Below, piece after piece: positions 36,901 through 44,555 of a stretch of 64,000 bases of DNA. The stretch comes from Martinezella hainanensis (GTDB lineage: Bacteria; Pseudomonadota; Alphaproteobacteria; Rhizobiales; Rhizobiaceae). The translations under genes and the position numbers were made by a program. The first letter of the stretch is position 1. Every line of letters begins with the position of its first letter. The stretch lies in contig NZ_FMAC01000017.1 in NCBI RefSeq assembly GCF_900094555.1, positions 1 to 64,000 on the forward strand, written 5' to 3'. The notes under the pieces are model-generated. The model saw only the letters and a program-made list of their open reading frames with translations, made no database searches and had not been told where the DNA came from.

Positions 36901-37081
36901 AAAATCTCCTGGTGTGTCCTGATCATGCGATCTGGACACTGACGCGCCGGTGGTTCGCGTTAAACGGGCCTGACCCCAGTCCGCCTCCTTTTTGGGAAGC
37001 TATCCGGCGCTTGGACGGAATGTCAGGCTATTTTGAAATCGGCGGTTTCCGGCGCGGGGCGCGCGAAAGCCGCTCATATTT

Positions 37082-37714
37082 TCAGGCATTTCGGCTCAGA
37101 GCGGCGTCGATGATCGATTTAGCCTTCTGAAACGCCGCTTCTATACTCATTTCTGAGGTATCTAGCAAGTATGCGTCTTCAGCCGGTTTCAAAGGGCTGT
37201 CGGTGCGGCCCATATCGCGTTCGTCGCGCCGCTTCACATCTTCGAAAATGGCGTCGTAGTCGGCGCCGCCGCCGGCCTCGATGATCTCGTCGTAACGCCG
37301 CTTGGCGCGAACCTCGGCCGAGGCGGTGACGTAAAACTTCACCGGCGCCTGCGGGCAGACGACGGTGCCGATGTCGCGGCCATCGAGCACGGCGCCCGGC
37401 GTCTTCTCGGAAAAGCGGCGCTGCGCTTCGACCAGAGCCCGGCGCACTGCCGGCATGACGGCGATCTTCGAGGCGGCCTCGCCGATGTCGTGTTGGGACA
37501 GAACGGTCCGGTCGAGCCCAGCCAGGTCGACCTTGCGCGCCATACCTTCGGCAACGGTTTCGTCATCGAGCGGCGATCCGGCATCGAGCAGCGCCTTGGC
37601 GGTCGCGCGGTAGGTGAGGCCGGTATCGAGGTGATGATAGCCATAGGCCTCGGCGATCCGACGTGCCAGAGTTCCCTTGCCGGCGGCCGCTGGTCCGTCG
37701 ATGGCGATGATCAT
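37082..37714 (-). CDS. cmk: Cytidylate kinase
   Basis: This enzyme phosphorylates CMP and dCMP to the diphosphates. It is 210 residues long with P-loop GPAAAGKGTLARRIA at residues 6-20, CMP-binding LDTGLTYRATAKAL and the DGRDIGTVV motif. Family members usually lie between aroA and rpsA. Here rpsA follows as expected, but upstream stands a PaiB-like gene in place of aroA, 28 bases away. Confidence 0.94.
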   Translation of the reverse strand: MIIAIDGPAAAGKGTLARRIAEAYGYHHLDTGLTYRATAKALLDAGSPLDDETVAEGMARKVDLAGLDRTVLSQHDIGEAASKIAVMPAVRRALVEAQRRFSEKTPGAVLDGRDIGTVVCPQAPVKFYVTASAEVRAKRRYDEIIEAGGGADYDAIFEDVKRRDERDMGRTDSPLKPAEDAYLLDTSEMSIEAAFQKAKSIIDAALSRNA

Positions 37715-37742
37715 GTCTTCTTTGTCCCTAGCCGGTCTCTCG

Positions 37743-38378
37743 TTATTTGCTGTAGCGACGCACCAGATCGGCCATTTCCGCTGCCTCCGTACGATCGATC
37801 GTCGTAAGGCCTTCGGCGACGCCCTGTCGGTCAGCCAGCGGCCGGTTCTGGCTTACCTTCCATTTGCCGTCAATCGTCTCGATGTCGATTTCGATACCGA
37901 CGATGCCTTTCATCTGCGCTGCGATGAAGTCCGGCGGTGCATCTTCCACCGCCCAGGGCTGGGCGCGATCGCTCTCGTTTTCGCCCGTCAGCGCGCCGAT
38001 CTGCGCGCGCAGCCAGGCGGGGTCCTCGATCGTCCGCGCAGGTCCGCGCACCTGCACGATCGCATAGTTCCAGGTCGGCACCACCTTGCCCGTTTCCCGC
38101 TTCGTCGCGTACCAGGAGGGCGTGATATAGGTATCGGCGCCCTGGAAGACGACGAGCGCGGGCGCGCCCGCCGCAATCTCCTTCCACTGGCCGTTGGCGC
38201 GGGCGAGATGCGCCTGCAGCGTGCCCTTCGGCGAAAGCTCCGCATTCAGGTGAAACGGCACGGCGTTGGCAATCAGCCCCGCATCTCCAGCCGTAATGAG
38301 CATTCCCAGCGGATGGGCGCGGATCAGCTGGTGCTGCGTGCTAAGATCGTCTTCGCGGTGATGTGGAGGCTGATACAT
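37743..38378 (-). CDS. FMN-binding PaiB-family protein
   Basis: This 211-residue protein belongs to the PaiB/FMN-binding negative-regulator family. Its N-terminus MYQPPHHREDD and the segment HPLGMLITAGDAGLIANAVPFHL are typical, as is a C-terminal helix with QNRPLADRQGVAEGL. In Bacillus PaiB takes part in control of sporulation and protease genes; the role in proteobacteria is not settled and may be heme or flavin related. The start at 38378 was chosen by family N-terminus. It precedes cmk by 28 bases and may be co-transcribed with cmk-rpsA. Confidence 0.85.
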   Translation of the reverse strand: MYQPPHHREDDLSTQHQLIRAHPLGMLITAGDAGLIANAVPFHLNAELSPKGTLQAHLARANGQWKEIAAGAPALVVFQGADTYITPSWYATKRETGKVVPTWNYAIVQVRGPARTIEDPAWLRAQIGALTGENESDRAQPWAVEDAPPDFIAAQMKGIVGIEIDIETIDGKWKVSQNRPLADRQGVAEGLTTIDRTEAAEMADLVRRYSK

Positions 38379-38728
38379 GGCTTCGATCCGTTTGCTGCGC
38401 CGGGAAACCCCGCAAGGCAAGGCTTCGAATGGCCAATAGCGCGATTTATCAGTCCTTGACTTCCGCCGTCGCGCCCAATCTTGTCATCATAGCAAAAAAA
38501 CGCGAGGGCATCGTGGCGAAGTCCTTGAATGAGATCGGTCACGCCTCCCTCAGGCTCGTTGGCAAAGGCCGGCGGCGCAATGCATGAAAACCGTGTGCAA
38601 AGCGGCATGAACTTTAGCTTTGACAGAAACGGCCGCAACGATTAAGGGGACCGGCTGATATTTCCCTTAAAACGCCGGCTTCCCCGGCATTGCCGAATTT
38701 TCATTCGGCCATTCATGAGGCTTTGACA
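38379..38728. other. Divergent regulatory region between paiB-like gene and TIGR02300
   Basis: There is no gene here. A TTGACA box is at 38620-38625, but no good -10 follows at 17 bases. Inverted repeats are TTAAGGG/CCCTTAA (38642-38648 and 38664-38670) and GCCGAA/TTCGGC (38692-38697 and 38704-38709). They lie in the leader of the TIGR02300 gene and may fold in its mRNA. I found no remnant of aroA in this stretch. Confidence 0.45.
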
Positions 38729-39109
38729 GTGGCGAAAGCGGAACTTGGAACAAAACGTACCGACCCCGATACCGGCAAGAAGTTCTACGACCTGAACCGG
38801 GACCCGGTGGTCTCGCCCTATACCGGCAAGTCCTGGCCCTTGTCCTTCTTTGAAGAAACCTCTGCTTCGAAGGAAGCTCCGGAAGAAGACGAAGTGGCCG
38901 AAGTCGATACCGAAAACACCGAAGTCGAACTGGTGTCGCTCGAAGATGCCGACGAAGCCGCGAGCGGTGACGACATTCCGGACATGGGCGATGACGACGT
39001 CGAAATCGGCGACGATGACGACGATACCTTCCTCGAAGCCGACGAAGATGAAGACGATGACGACATGAGCGACATCATCGGCGTCACCGGCGACGAAGAC
39101 GACGTCTGA
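38729..39109 (+). CDS. TIGR02300-family acidic protein
   Basis: This conserved alphaproteobacterial protein of unknown function has 126 residues. The N-terminal family signature AKAELGTKRTDPDTGKKFYD (from residue 2) and RDPVVSPYTGKS are clear. The last 70 residues are strongly acidic, with D/E runs such as DDDDTFLEADEDEDDDD. The start is a GTG at 38729 (GAGG eight bases upstream), matching the family start MAKAEL. A terminator follows. It lies just before tRNA-Ala. Confidence 0.92.
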   Translation: MAKAELGTKRTDPDTGKKFYDLNRDPVVSPYTGKSWPLSFFEETSASKEAPEEDEVAEVDTENTEVELVSLEDADEAASGDDIPDMGDDDVEIGDDDDDTFLEADEDEDDDDMSDIIGVTGDEDDV

Positions 39110-39121
39110 TCCACGGACAAG

Positions 39122-39162
39122 TCGGCCCGGTGAACAAGAAAAGTTTCCCGGGCCGAATTTTT
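39122..39162 (+). terminator. Intrinsic terminator after TIGR02300 gene
   Basis: Nine-base arms TCGGCCCGG (39122-39130) and CCGGGCCGA (39148-39156) are followed by ATTTTT. It lies 12 bases past the stop codon. Confidence 0.8.
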
Positions 39163-39166
39163 CGGC

Positions 39167-39195
39167 TTGCTATCTGTGAAAACCACAAGTAATAA
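39167..39195 (+). promoter_or_regulatory. Candidate promoter of tRNA-Ala
   Basis: TTGCTA (39167-39172), a 17-base spacer and TAATAA (39190-39195) form a sigma-70-like pair. It lies after the terminator and 66 bases before the mature tRNA, leaving a 5' leader for RNase P removal. Confidence 0.5.
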
Positions 39196-39261
39196 GCCGC
39201 CACCCCGACGGGCGAAGCGCTCGGAAGGGACCCAGGGCCGGTAAAACGGCACCATCTTGAT

Positions 39262-39337
<76 letters not shown>

Positions 39338-39519
39338 CGCTTCGCCTTTACGGGCTTCGCGTGGCGCAGCCGCGGGAAACCCGTTAGGCCGAAGCAGTGC
39401 CCGGCAAAGCCCGCAGGGCGACGACGGGCTGAAATCTTCTCAAAACATTTGCAGATACCAAGGCAAGCTCGATTGCTTATAGAATTTGCGTTCGAATCAC
39501 CGGATGCCAATCGATCGAG

Positions 39520-39771
39520 ATGCGGATGTGGTACGTTTACATCCTTCAAAGCGTAAATTTTCCTGACCAGCAATATACCGGATCGACCTCGGACCTTAAA
39601 CAGCGGCTCGCCGACCACAATGCCGGTAAGTCGACTCATACCGCGAAATTCACGCCCTGGATCCTCCTTTGGTACTCGGCATTCCCGGACAAGTATCGGG
39701 CATTGGAGTTTGAGACTTATCTGAAATCCCACTCAGGCAGAGCATTTGCAAAGAAGAGGCTGCTCTCATAG
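39520..39771 (+). CDS. GIY-YIG nuclease-domain protein
   Basis: This 83-residue protein consists almost wholly of a GIY-YIG domain of the UPF0213/YhbQ type. It begins MRMWYVYILQS with the YVY element, then YTGSTSDLKQRLADHNAGKSTHT. The catalytic Arg (KQRL) and Glu (EFETYLK) are present. The first or second Met could be the start. Cellular role is unclear for such stand-alone domains. It sits downstream of the tRNA gene, with about 180 bases between. Confidence 0.85.
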   Translation: MRMWYVYILQSVNFPDQQYTGSTSDLKQRLADHNAGKSTHTAKFTPWILLWYSAFPDKYRALEFETYLKSHSGRAFAKKRLLS

Positions 39772-39870
39772 GTGCTGCTCATCTTCTGTTTAGAGATGAT
39801 TTGATCCATCCCCCGCATCCCCCAATTTCATGCTAGCCTCGAACCCTCCTTAACCCACCCCGAATCGCCC

Positions 39871-40593
39871 ATGACCAGACAGCGCCGCCGTCGTCTCATC
39901 AAGACCCGCCGTACCGTGACGGGGCTCTTGCTCGTTGCCTCGATCGCCTTTCTCGCCGGCATGACCGATGCCGTCGGGCTGATGCTGACGGGGAATTTCG
40001 TGTCCTTCATGACCGGCAATACGACGCGGGCGGCGATTGCGCTGGGGACGGGGGATTTTGGTCATGCAGCGGTGCTGTTCTCAGCCATACTGACCTTTAT
40101 TGCGGGCAATGCACTCGGTATCGTCGTTGCCCATGCGGCGGATCGGCGGGCTTTTGTCGTGCTTGCCTGTGTTAGCATCCTTCTGGCCGCGGCCGCGGGC
40201 TTTACCGCGCCATCGCTGATTCTGGTGCAGTTTTATCTGGTGGTGCTCGCTATGGGCATGGTCAACGCCACGGTCGAGCATATCGAAGGCCTGCCCATCG
40301 GCCTGACTTACGTCACCGGCGCGCTCTCGCGATTCGGCCGCGGCATCGGCCGGTTTCTTCTGGGCGATCGGGATTTTGCCTGGCGGGTGCAGATCGTGCC
40401 CTGGAGCGGCATGATATCGGGCGCCATCATCGGCGCGCTTCTCGCCAATACCCTTGGTGCCCGAGCGCTCTGGCTGGTTTCGATGGTCGCGCTGGCGCTG
40501 GCGCTGGTTACTCTTTTCATCCCTCGCCCGCTGCAGCGCCGCTTCAGCCAGCGGCTGACGATGGCGGCTCCCACGGCGCGACGGGCGAAATAG
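39871..40593 (+). CDS. DUF1275 (YoaK-like) membrane protein
   Basis: This 240-residue inner-membrane protein belongs to the DUF1275 family, with about six to seven predicted helices. The family block is FLAGMTDAVGLMLTGNFVSFMTGNTTRAAIALG (residues 27-59). A Lys/Arg-rich N-terminus precedes TM1. Function is unknown. Neighbours give no clear clue, and it appears to be a single gene. Confidence 0.85.
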   Translation: MTRQRRRRLIKTRRTVTGLLLVASIAFLAGMTDAVGLMLTGNFVSFMTGNTTRAAIALGTGDFGHAAVLFSAILTFIAGNALGIVVAHAADRRAFVVLACVSILLAAAAGFTAPSLILVQFYLVVLAMGMVNATVEHIEGLPIGLTYVTGALSRFGRGIGRFLLGDRDFAWRVQIVPWSGMISGAIIGALLANTLGARALWLVSMVALALALVTLFIPRPLQRRFSQRLTMAAPTARRAK

Positions 40594-40665
40594 CCACATT
40601 GCGGTGCACAAAAATCTGCTAGGGAGGAAAACGAATCGTTTTGCCGACAAGCGTAAGGATATGCC

Positions 40666-41457
40666 GTGTTCGTTTTTTCGAAACTTGTCTGGATTTTCGG
40701 TCAGCCGCTGTCGCTGGCCTTTCTCTTCGTCCTTCTGGCATTCATCGCCGTCCTGCTGCGCTGGCGCGCCACCACCATCATCTCGTCGCTCCTATCGGTG
40801 CTGATCCTGTTCGTTTCGCTCTATACGACAGCCGGTGCCTATGTCGTTCAAACGCTGGAAGAGCGCTTTCCGCATCCGGCGGCCGATCCCGCCGATCTCA
40901 AATGCATGATCGTTCTCGGCGGTGCGACGCAAAACGAGGTGACGACGGCGCGCGGCGGCTACGAGCTTGATTCGGCCGGCGATCGCCTGATCGAGGCGCT
41001 GCGTCTGGCGCAGAAATACCCGCAGGCGCGCATCGTGATCTCGGGCGGCGATGGTTCGATCGGCGGCACCTATGAGGGCGATGCCGTGATTTCCGAGCGC
41101 TTCTTTACCGCGCTCGGCATTCCCACAAGCCGCATGGTCGAGGACAAGACCTCGCGCACCACTTTCGAGAATGCGGTCAACACGAAGGAGCTGCTGGCGC
41201 AGAACGGCCTTTCCAATTGCCTGCTGATTACGTCCGGCTTCCATATGCCCCGCTCGATGGGCATCTTCCGCAAACAGGGCATTGATGTCGTGCCCTGGCC
41301 AGTCGATTATCGCAGCACCGGCAAGGAAAGCCTCGGCTTCGATTTCACCCAGCCCTCGCGTAATGCGCAACTATTGGCGACAGGCCTGCGTGAGTGGGTC
41401 GGTCTGGTCGGCTACTACGCCGTCGGCCGCACCTCGGCGCTCTATCCCGGGCCGTGA
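40666..41457 (+). CDS. YdcF/ElyC-family DUF218 envelope protein
   Basis: This 263-residue protein has two N-terminal membrane helices (about residues 10-28 and 38-56) and a DUF218 domain. DUF218 blocks include MIVLGGAT, IVISGGDG, EDKTSRTTFENA and LLITSGFHMPRSMGIF. Relatives SanA and ElyC act in cell envelope and peptidoglycan-precursor (undecaprenyl carrier) metabolism. Start GTG at 40666 has AAGGA six bases upstream. Its last codons lie in a 19-base tandem repeat that provides the stop. Confidence 0.87.
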   Translation: MFVFSKLVWIFGQPLSLAFLFVLLAFIAVLLRWRATTIISSLLSVLILFVSLYTTAGAYVVQTLEERFPHPAADPADLKCMIVLGGATQNEVTTARGGYELDSAGDRLIEALRLAQKYPQARIVISGGDGSIGGTYEGDAVISERFFTALGIPTSRMVEDKTSRTTFENAVNTKELLAQNGLSNCLLITSGFHMPRSMGIFRKQGIDVVPWPVDYRSTGKESLGFDFTQPSRNAQLLATGLREWVGLVGYYAVGRTSALYPGP

Positions 41458-41508
41458 CGACGTGCCCGGACCGTAACCACGTGTCCGGACCGTGACTAGC
41501 TGTCCGTC
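41452..41508 (+). repeat. Three 19-base tandem repeats carrying stop codons
   Basis: Units start at 41452, 41471 and 41490, each beginning CCGTGA or CCGTAA and then roughly CxACGTGxCCGGA. The first unit holds the stop of the DUF218 gene. As the unit is 19 bases, stops fall in all three frames in turn. Confidence 0.75.
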
Positions 41509-41523
41509 TTTTCCTGATATCGC

Positions 41524-42003
41524 TTATTTCTTCGAGATCGTGACGAATTTGACGCCGCGCACCCTGACGGTGATTTCGCAGACGGCTTCGCCATCCTTGC
41601 GGTCGCAGAAGCGCGGATGCATTTTCATGACCAGCACCATGTTGCCGAAACGCTGGATGAAATCGTAGCCGTAGATCTGCGCGGTGGCGACGAGCAGATA
41701 ACCACCCTCGGCGACCTGGACGTAGAAATTATAGGGGCAACCCTCGTCGGTGCAGTAGGGACCTTTTTCGCCCTTGCAGGTGATCTCGCCCTCGTTGACG
41801 ACGATATCCATCAGCTTGTCGTTGTTGATGTCCTGCTGGGTGGCGAAATGATCGCCGAAGCTCACCTGGCCGTCGCAGCTCTTGGTAAAGTGATCCTTCT
41901 CGTAGGCCACGGGGTCCTGCAGGATCGCTTGCTGCGCCTCGGCGACGACGGGCATCATGACGAGTGCGACGAGATTGAAAATCACGATCAACAGGGATTT
42001 CAC
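41524..42003 (-). CDS. Exported hypothetical protein
   Basis: This 159-residue protein has a signal peptide (MKSLLIVIFNLVALVMMPVV, cleavage after AEA) and a mature part with six cysteines, suggesting disulfides in the periplasm. It contains blocks SCDGQVSFGDHF and KGPYCTDEGCPYNFYV. I do not recognise the family. The start is taken as GTG at 42003 with AGAGGA upstream; the longer frame has no signal. It converges on the DUF218 gene. Confidence 0.75.
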   Translation of the reverse strand: MKSLLIVIFNLVALVMMPVVAEAQQAILQDPVAYEKDHFTKSCDGQVSFGDHFATQQDINNDKLMDIVVNEGEITCKGEKGPYCTDEGCPYNFYVQVAEGGYLLVATAQIYGYDFIQRFGNMVLVMKMHPRFCDRKDGEAVCEITVRVRGVKFVTISKK

Positions 42004-42145
42004 GGGGGGGATTCCTCTTCGAAGCGTCGCCTCGGCCACCATAACAGCCGTAGCCGCTGCGACATCTTTGCACGCGCCTGCTTGCGCGACCCTTGCCGTC
42101 ATGATTCATTTCGGAAAAATCGCCGACCTCCCGTTGGAGTTTTCG

Positions 42146-42781
42146 ATGTCGCTTCTCTCGTTTCTTGATTATGCCGGCGTCGCTCTTTTTGCCGCGACCG
42201 GCGCGCTGGCGGCCTCGCGCAAGCAGCTCGATCTGATCGGCTTCCTGTTTCTGGCGGCCGTCACCGGCATCGGCGGCGGCACGCTGCGCGATATCGTTCT
42301 CGGCCGGGTACCGGTCTTCTGGGTACTGAACCCGACCTATATCGTCATCTGTGCCGTGGTCGGCGTGCTGGTCTTCTTTACCGCGCACCTCTTCGAATCG
42401 CGCTATCGGCTGCTCATCTGGCTCGATGCCGTCGGGCTGTCAGCCTATTGCGTGATGGGGGCGGCCAAGGGCATGGCGGCGACGGGTTCGCCGACCGTCG
42501 CCATCGTCACAGGCGCGCTGACGGCGACGTTCGGCGGCATCCTGCGCGATCTCCTGGCAAACGAGCCCTCCGTGCTGCTGAGGCCGGAGATCTATGTCAC
42601 GGCCTCGCTCGTCGGCGCCGGCGTCTTCACCGCAGCCAATGCGACCATGCTACCGCTTTACGCTTCTGCGGGATTGGGCGTAATCGCAGCCTTTGCGGTG
42701 CGCGGCGGCGCGCTTTGGTTCGGCTGGACCTTCCCGACCTATCATCATAAGCCAGGCCGGCATCCGGATGATGTGATGTAG
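42146..42781 (+). CDS. TRIC-type trimeric cation channel (UPF0126/YicG)
   Basis: This inner-membrane protein has 211 residues and seven predicted helices, in the prokaryotic TRIC channel family. Two related repeats are seen, each with a Gly-rich signature: GIGGGTLRDIVLG (about residue 43) and FGGILRDLLA (about 129). TRIC proteins form K+/Na+-permeable channels as trimers. Start 42146 has GGAG seven bases upstream; the longer frame adds 63 residues overlapping the divergent exported protein gene. Confidence 0.88.
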   Translation: MSLLSFLDYAGVALFAATGALAASRKQLDLIGFLFLAAVTGIGGGTLRDIVLGRVPVFWVLNPTYIVICAVVGVLVFFTAHLFESRYRLLIWLDAVGLSAYCVMGAAKGMAATGSPTVAIVTGALTATFGGILRDLLANEPSVLLRPEIYVTASLVGAGVFTAANATMLPLYASAGLGVIAAFAVRGGALWFGWTFPTYHHKPGRHPDDVM

Positions 42782-42825
42782 CTGGAACAGCCGAGAAGTT
42801 CGTTTTTGGAACTGGAGATCGGATA

Positions 42826-43263
42826 TTGCTTCCCGACAAAATTACGACCGTAGAATTCGGCGTGCTTGAACTGGGTCGGCAATCGGAGGCTTATATCGGC
42901 AAAGCGGGCTGGTGTGGTACGGAAGCCAAGCTTATCCTCTCCTGTTCAGATGCCGCTGAACTGGAGCGCGCCCTGGAGGCTTCTGCCTTGCTGTTTCAAC
43001 AATCGTCCCAATGGAATTCGAGGATAAGAGAGCTTGCCGTTGATGAGCTGCTGCCTGTGAAGAACGGAAATTGGCTTGAAGACGATGAAACGGAGCTATC
43101 TCGCGAAGAATTCCTCGCGCGGATGCTGCTCGAATATATTCAGGTAGACGAGAGTGGCGTCTTCGTCTTCTCACATGATGACGACGATATGTTCTGGGGG
43201 CACAAGATAATCGTCGTCGGCGACTTAAAAACCGGATTGAGGCTGGCTGAAATTGCAGGCTAG
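42826..43263 (+). CDS. DUF2262-like hypothetical protein
   Basis: This is a 145-residue soluble, acidic protein. The C-terminal part, with REEFLARMLLEYIQVDESG, a FSHDDDDMFWGH block and a final IIVVGDLKTGLRLAEIAG, looks like a DUF2262 domain. The start is a TTG with GGAG eight bases upstream. Function is unknown; some relatives lie in toxin-immunity settings, but no toxin gene is nearby. It ends seven bases from the convergent irr stop. Confidence 0.7.
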   Translation: MLPDKITTVEFGVLELGRQSEAYIGKAGWCGTEAKLILSCSDAAELERALEASALLFQQSSQWNSRIRELAVDELLPVKNGNWLEDDETELSREEFLARMLLEYIQVDESGVFVFSHDDDDMFWGHKIIVVGDLKTGLRLAEIAG

Positions 43264-43269
43264 GACTTG

Positions 43270-43689
43270 CTACCGCTGCTTGCGGCGCAGACGGATCACC
43301 ACGTCGACATGGGCAATTTCCATGCCCTTCGGCGGCTCTGGCAGATTGTCGATCGTCAGGTTGCTGATCGGGATATCCAGCACTTCGTTGTGGCCTTCCA
43401 CGAAAAAGTGATGGTGATCGGAGACGTTGGTGTCGAAATAGGTCTTGGTGCTCTCGACGGCGAGCACGCGGATCAGGCCGGCTTCGGTGAATTGATGCAG
43501 CGTATTGTAGACGGTGGCGAGCGATACCGGAACGCCGGCAGCGACAGCTTCTTCGTGAAGCTCTTCCACGGTCAGATGGCGATCGCCTTTGGCGAAGAGA
43601 AGATCACCGAGTGCGATCCGCTGCCTGGTCGGCCTCAGGCCCACATTGCGCAGCCTGCTCTCTATCGCGATTTCGGCTTCTTCCGCCAT
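43270..43689 (-). CDS. irr: Iron response regulator Irr (Fur family)
   Basis: This Fur-superfamily regulator represses iron-demanding functions and responds to heme status in Rhizobiales. It is 139 residues long, with a winged helix (LRPTRQRIALGDLLF, VSLATVYNTLHQF) and the Irr-type His cluster DHHHFF in the dimerisation domain. The N-terminal heme regulatory Cys-Pro motif of Bradyrhizobium Irr is absent, as in other Rhizobium forms. It is divergent from fabA, a typical arrangement in this group. Confidence 0.92.
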   Translation of the reverse strand: MAEEAEIAIESRLRNVGLRPTRQRIALGDLLFAKGDRHLTVEELHEEAVAAGVPVSLATVYNTLHQFTEAGLIRVLAVESTKTYFDTNVSDHHHFFVEGHNEVLDIPISNLTIDNLPEPPKGMEIAHVDVVIRLRRKQR

Positions 43690-43986
43690 TCAGGGACTCC
43701 GGATTCCTGATCTCTATAATTCTTTACTAAGCCATATAACTTTTGCCTTGATTGCTTTCAATAGTTTCAATGGGGTGGGAAGGTGCTCAAAAGCCGGAAA
43801 AATCGGGCTTTTGCCGCATTTGGCACTGGTAGCGGCTCTGGCGTTCCTGTATGCGACCACCACATAAGAGCTAATGCGTTCGATCGGATGGGTGAATGAG
43901 AGTGTGATGGTTGCGCTTCATTTTCTGTCGATCTTGCACTAAAGCTTCACATCCATCGGCATTCATGCGGGGGAAACGGAATTTTT

Positions 43987-44502
43987 ATGACGACGAGACA
44001 ATCCAGCTTCAATTACGAGGAAATCCTGTCCTGTGGCCGCGGCGAGCTGTTCGGCCCGGGTAACGCACAGCTTCCCCTGCCGCCGATGCTGATGGTCCAT
44101 CGCATTACTGAAATTTCCGAAACGGGCGGCGCCTTCGACAAGGGCTTCATCCGCGCCGAATACGATGTACGCCCCGATGATTGGTACTTCCCCTGCCATT
44201 TCGCCGGCAATCCGATCATGCCGGGCTGCCTCGGCCTCGACGGTATGTGGCAGCTGACCGGCTTCTTCCTCGGCTGGCTCGGCGAGCCCGGTCGTGGCAT
44301 GGCGCTTTCGACAGGCGAAGTGAAGTTCAAGGGCATGGTTCGCCCGGACACGAAGCTTCTCGAATACGGCATCGACTTCAAGCGCGTCATGCGCGGCCGT
44401 CTCGTCCTCGGCACCGCCGACGGCTGGCTGAAGGCCGACGGCGAAACCATCTATCAGGCGACAGACCTGCGCGTAGGCCTGTCCAAGGACAAGGTTGCCT
44501 GA
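43987..44502 (+). CDS. fabA: 3-hydroxydecanoyl-ACP dehydratase/isomerase
   Basis: This cytoplasmic bifunctional enzyme of type II fatty acid synthesis introduces the cis double bond at C10. The 171-residue product has the hot-dog fold with catalytic His in WYFPCHFAGNPIMPGC and the Asp in LGLDGMWQLTGF. It is the first gene of fabA-fabB-fabI, which together make unsaturated fatty acids. About 300 bases separate it from divergent irr, holding both promoters. Confidence 0.96.
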   Translation: MTTRQSSFNYEEILSCGRGELFGPGNAQLPLPPMLMVHRITEISETGGAFDKGFIRAEYDVRPDDWYFPCHFAGNPIMPGCLGLDGMWQLTGFFLGWLGEPGRGMALSTGEVKFKGMVRPDTKLLEYGIDFKRVMRGRLVLGTADGWLKADGETIYQATDLRVGLSKDKVA

Positions 44503-44555
44503 ACCGCGGCACCGCCGCCTCCACAAAGACAGATGTTTTAGAAAAGGTCATCGAC

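Noticed and set aside
35128..36942. 604-codon plus-strand frame opposite rpsA
   Set aside because: It is antisense to ribosomal protein S1 across its whole length. The repeating pattern only mirrors the S1 repeats.
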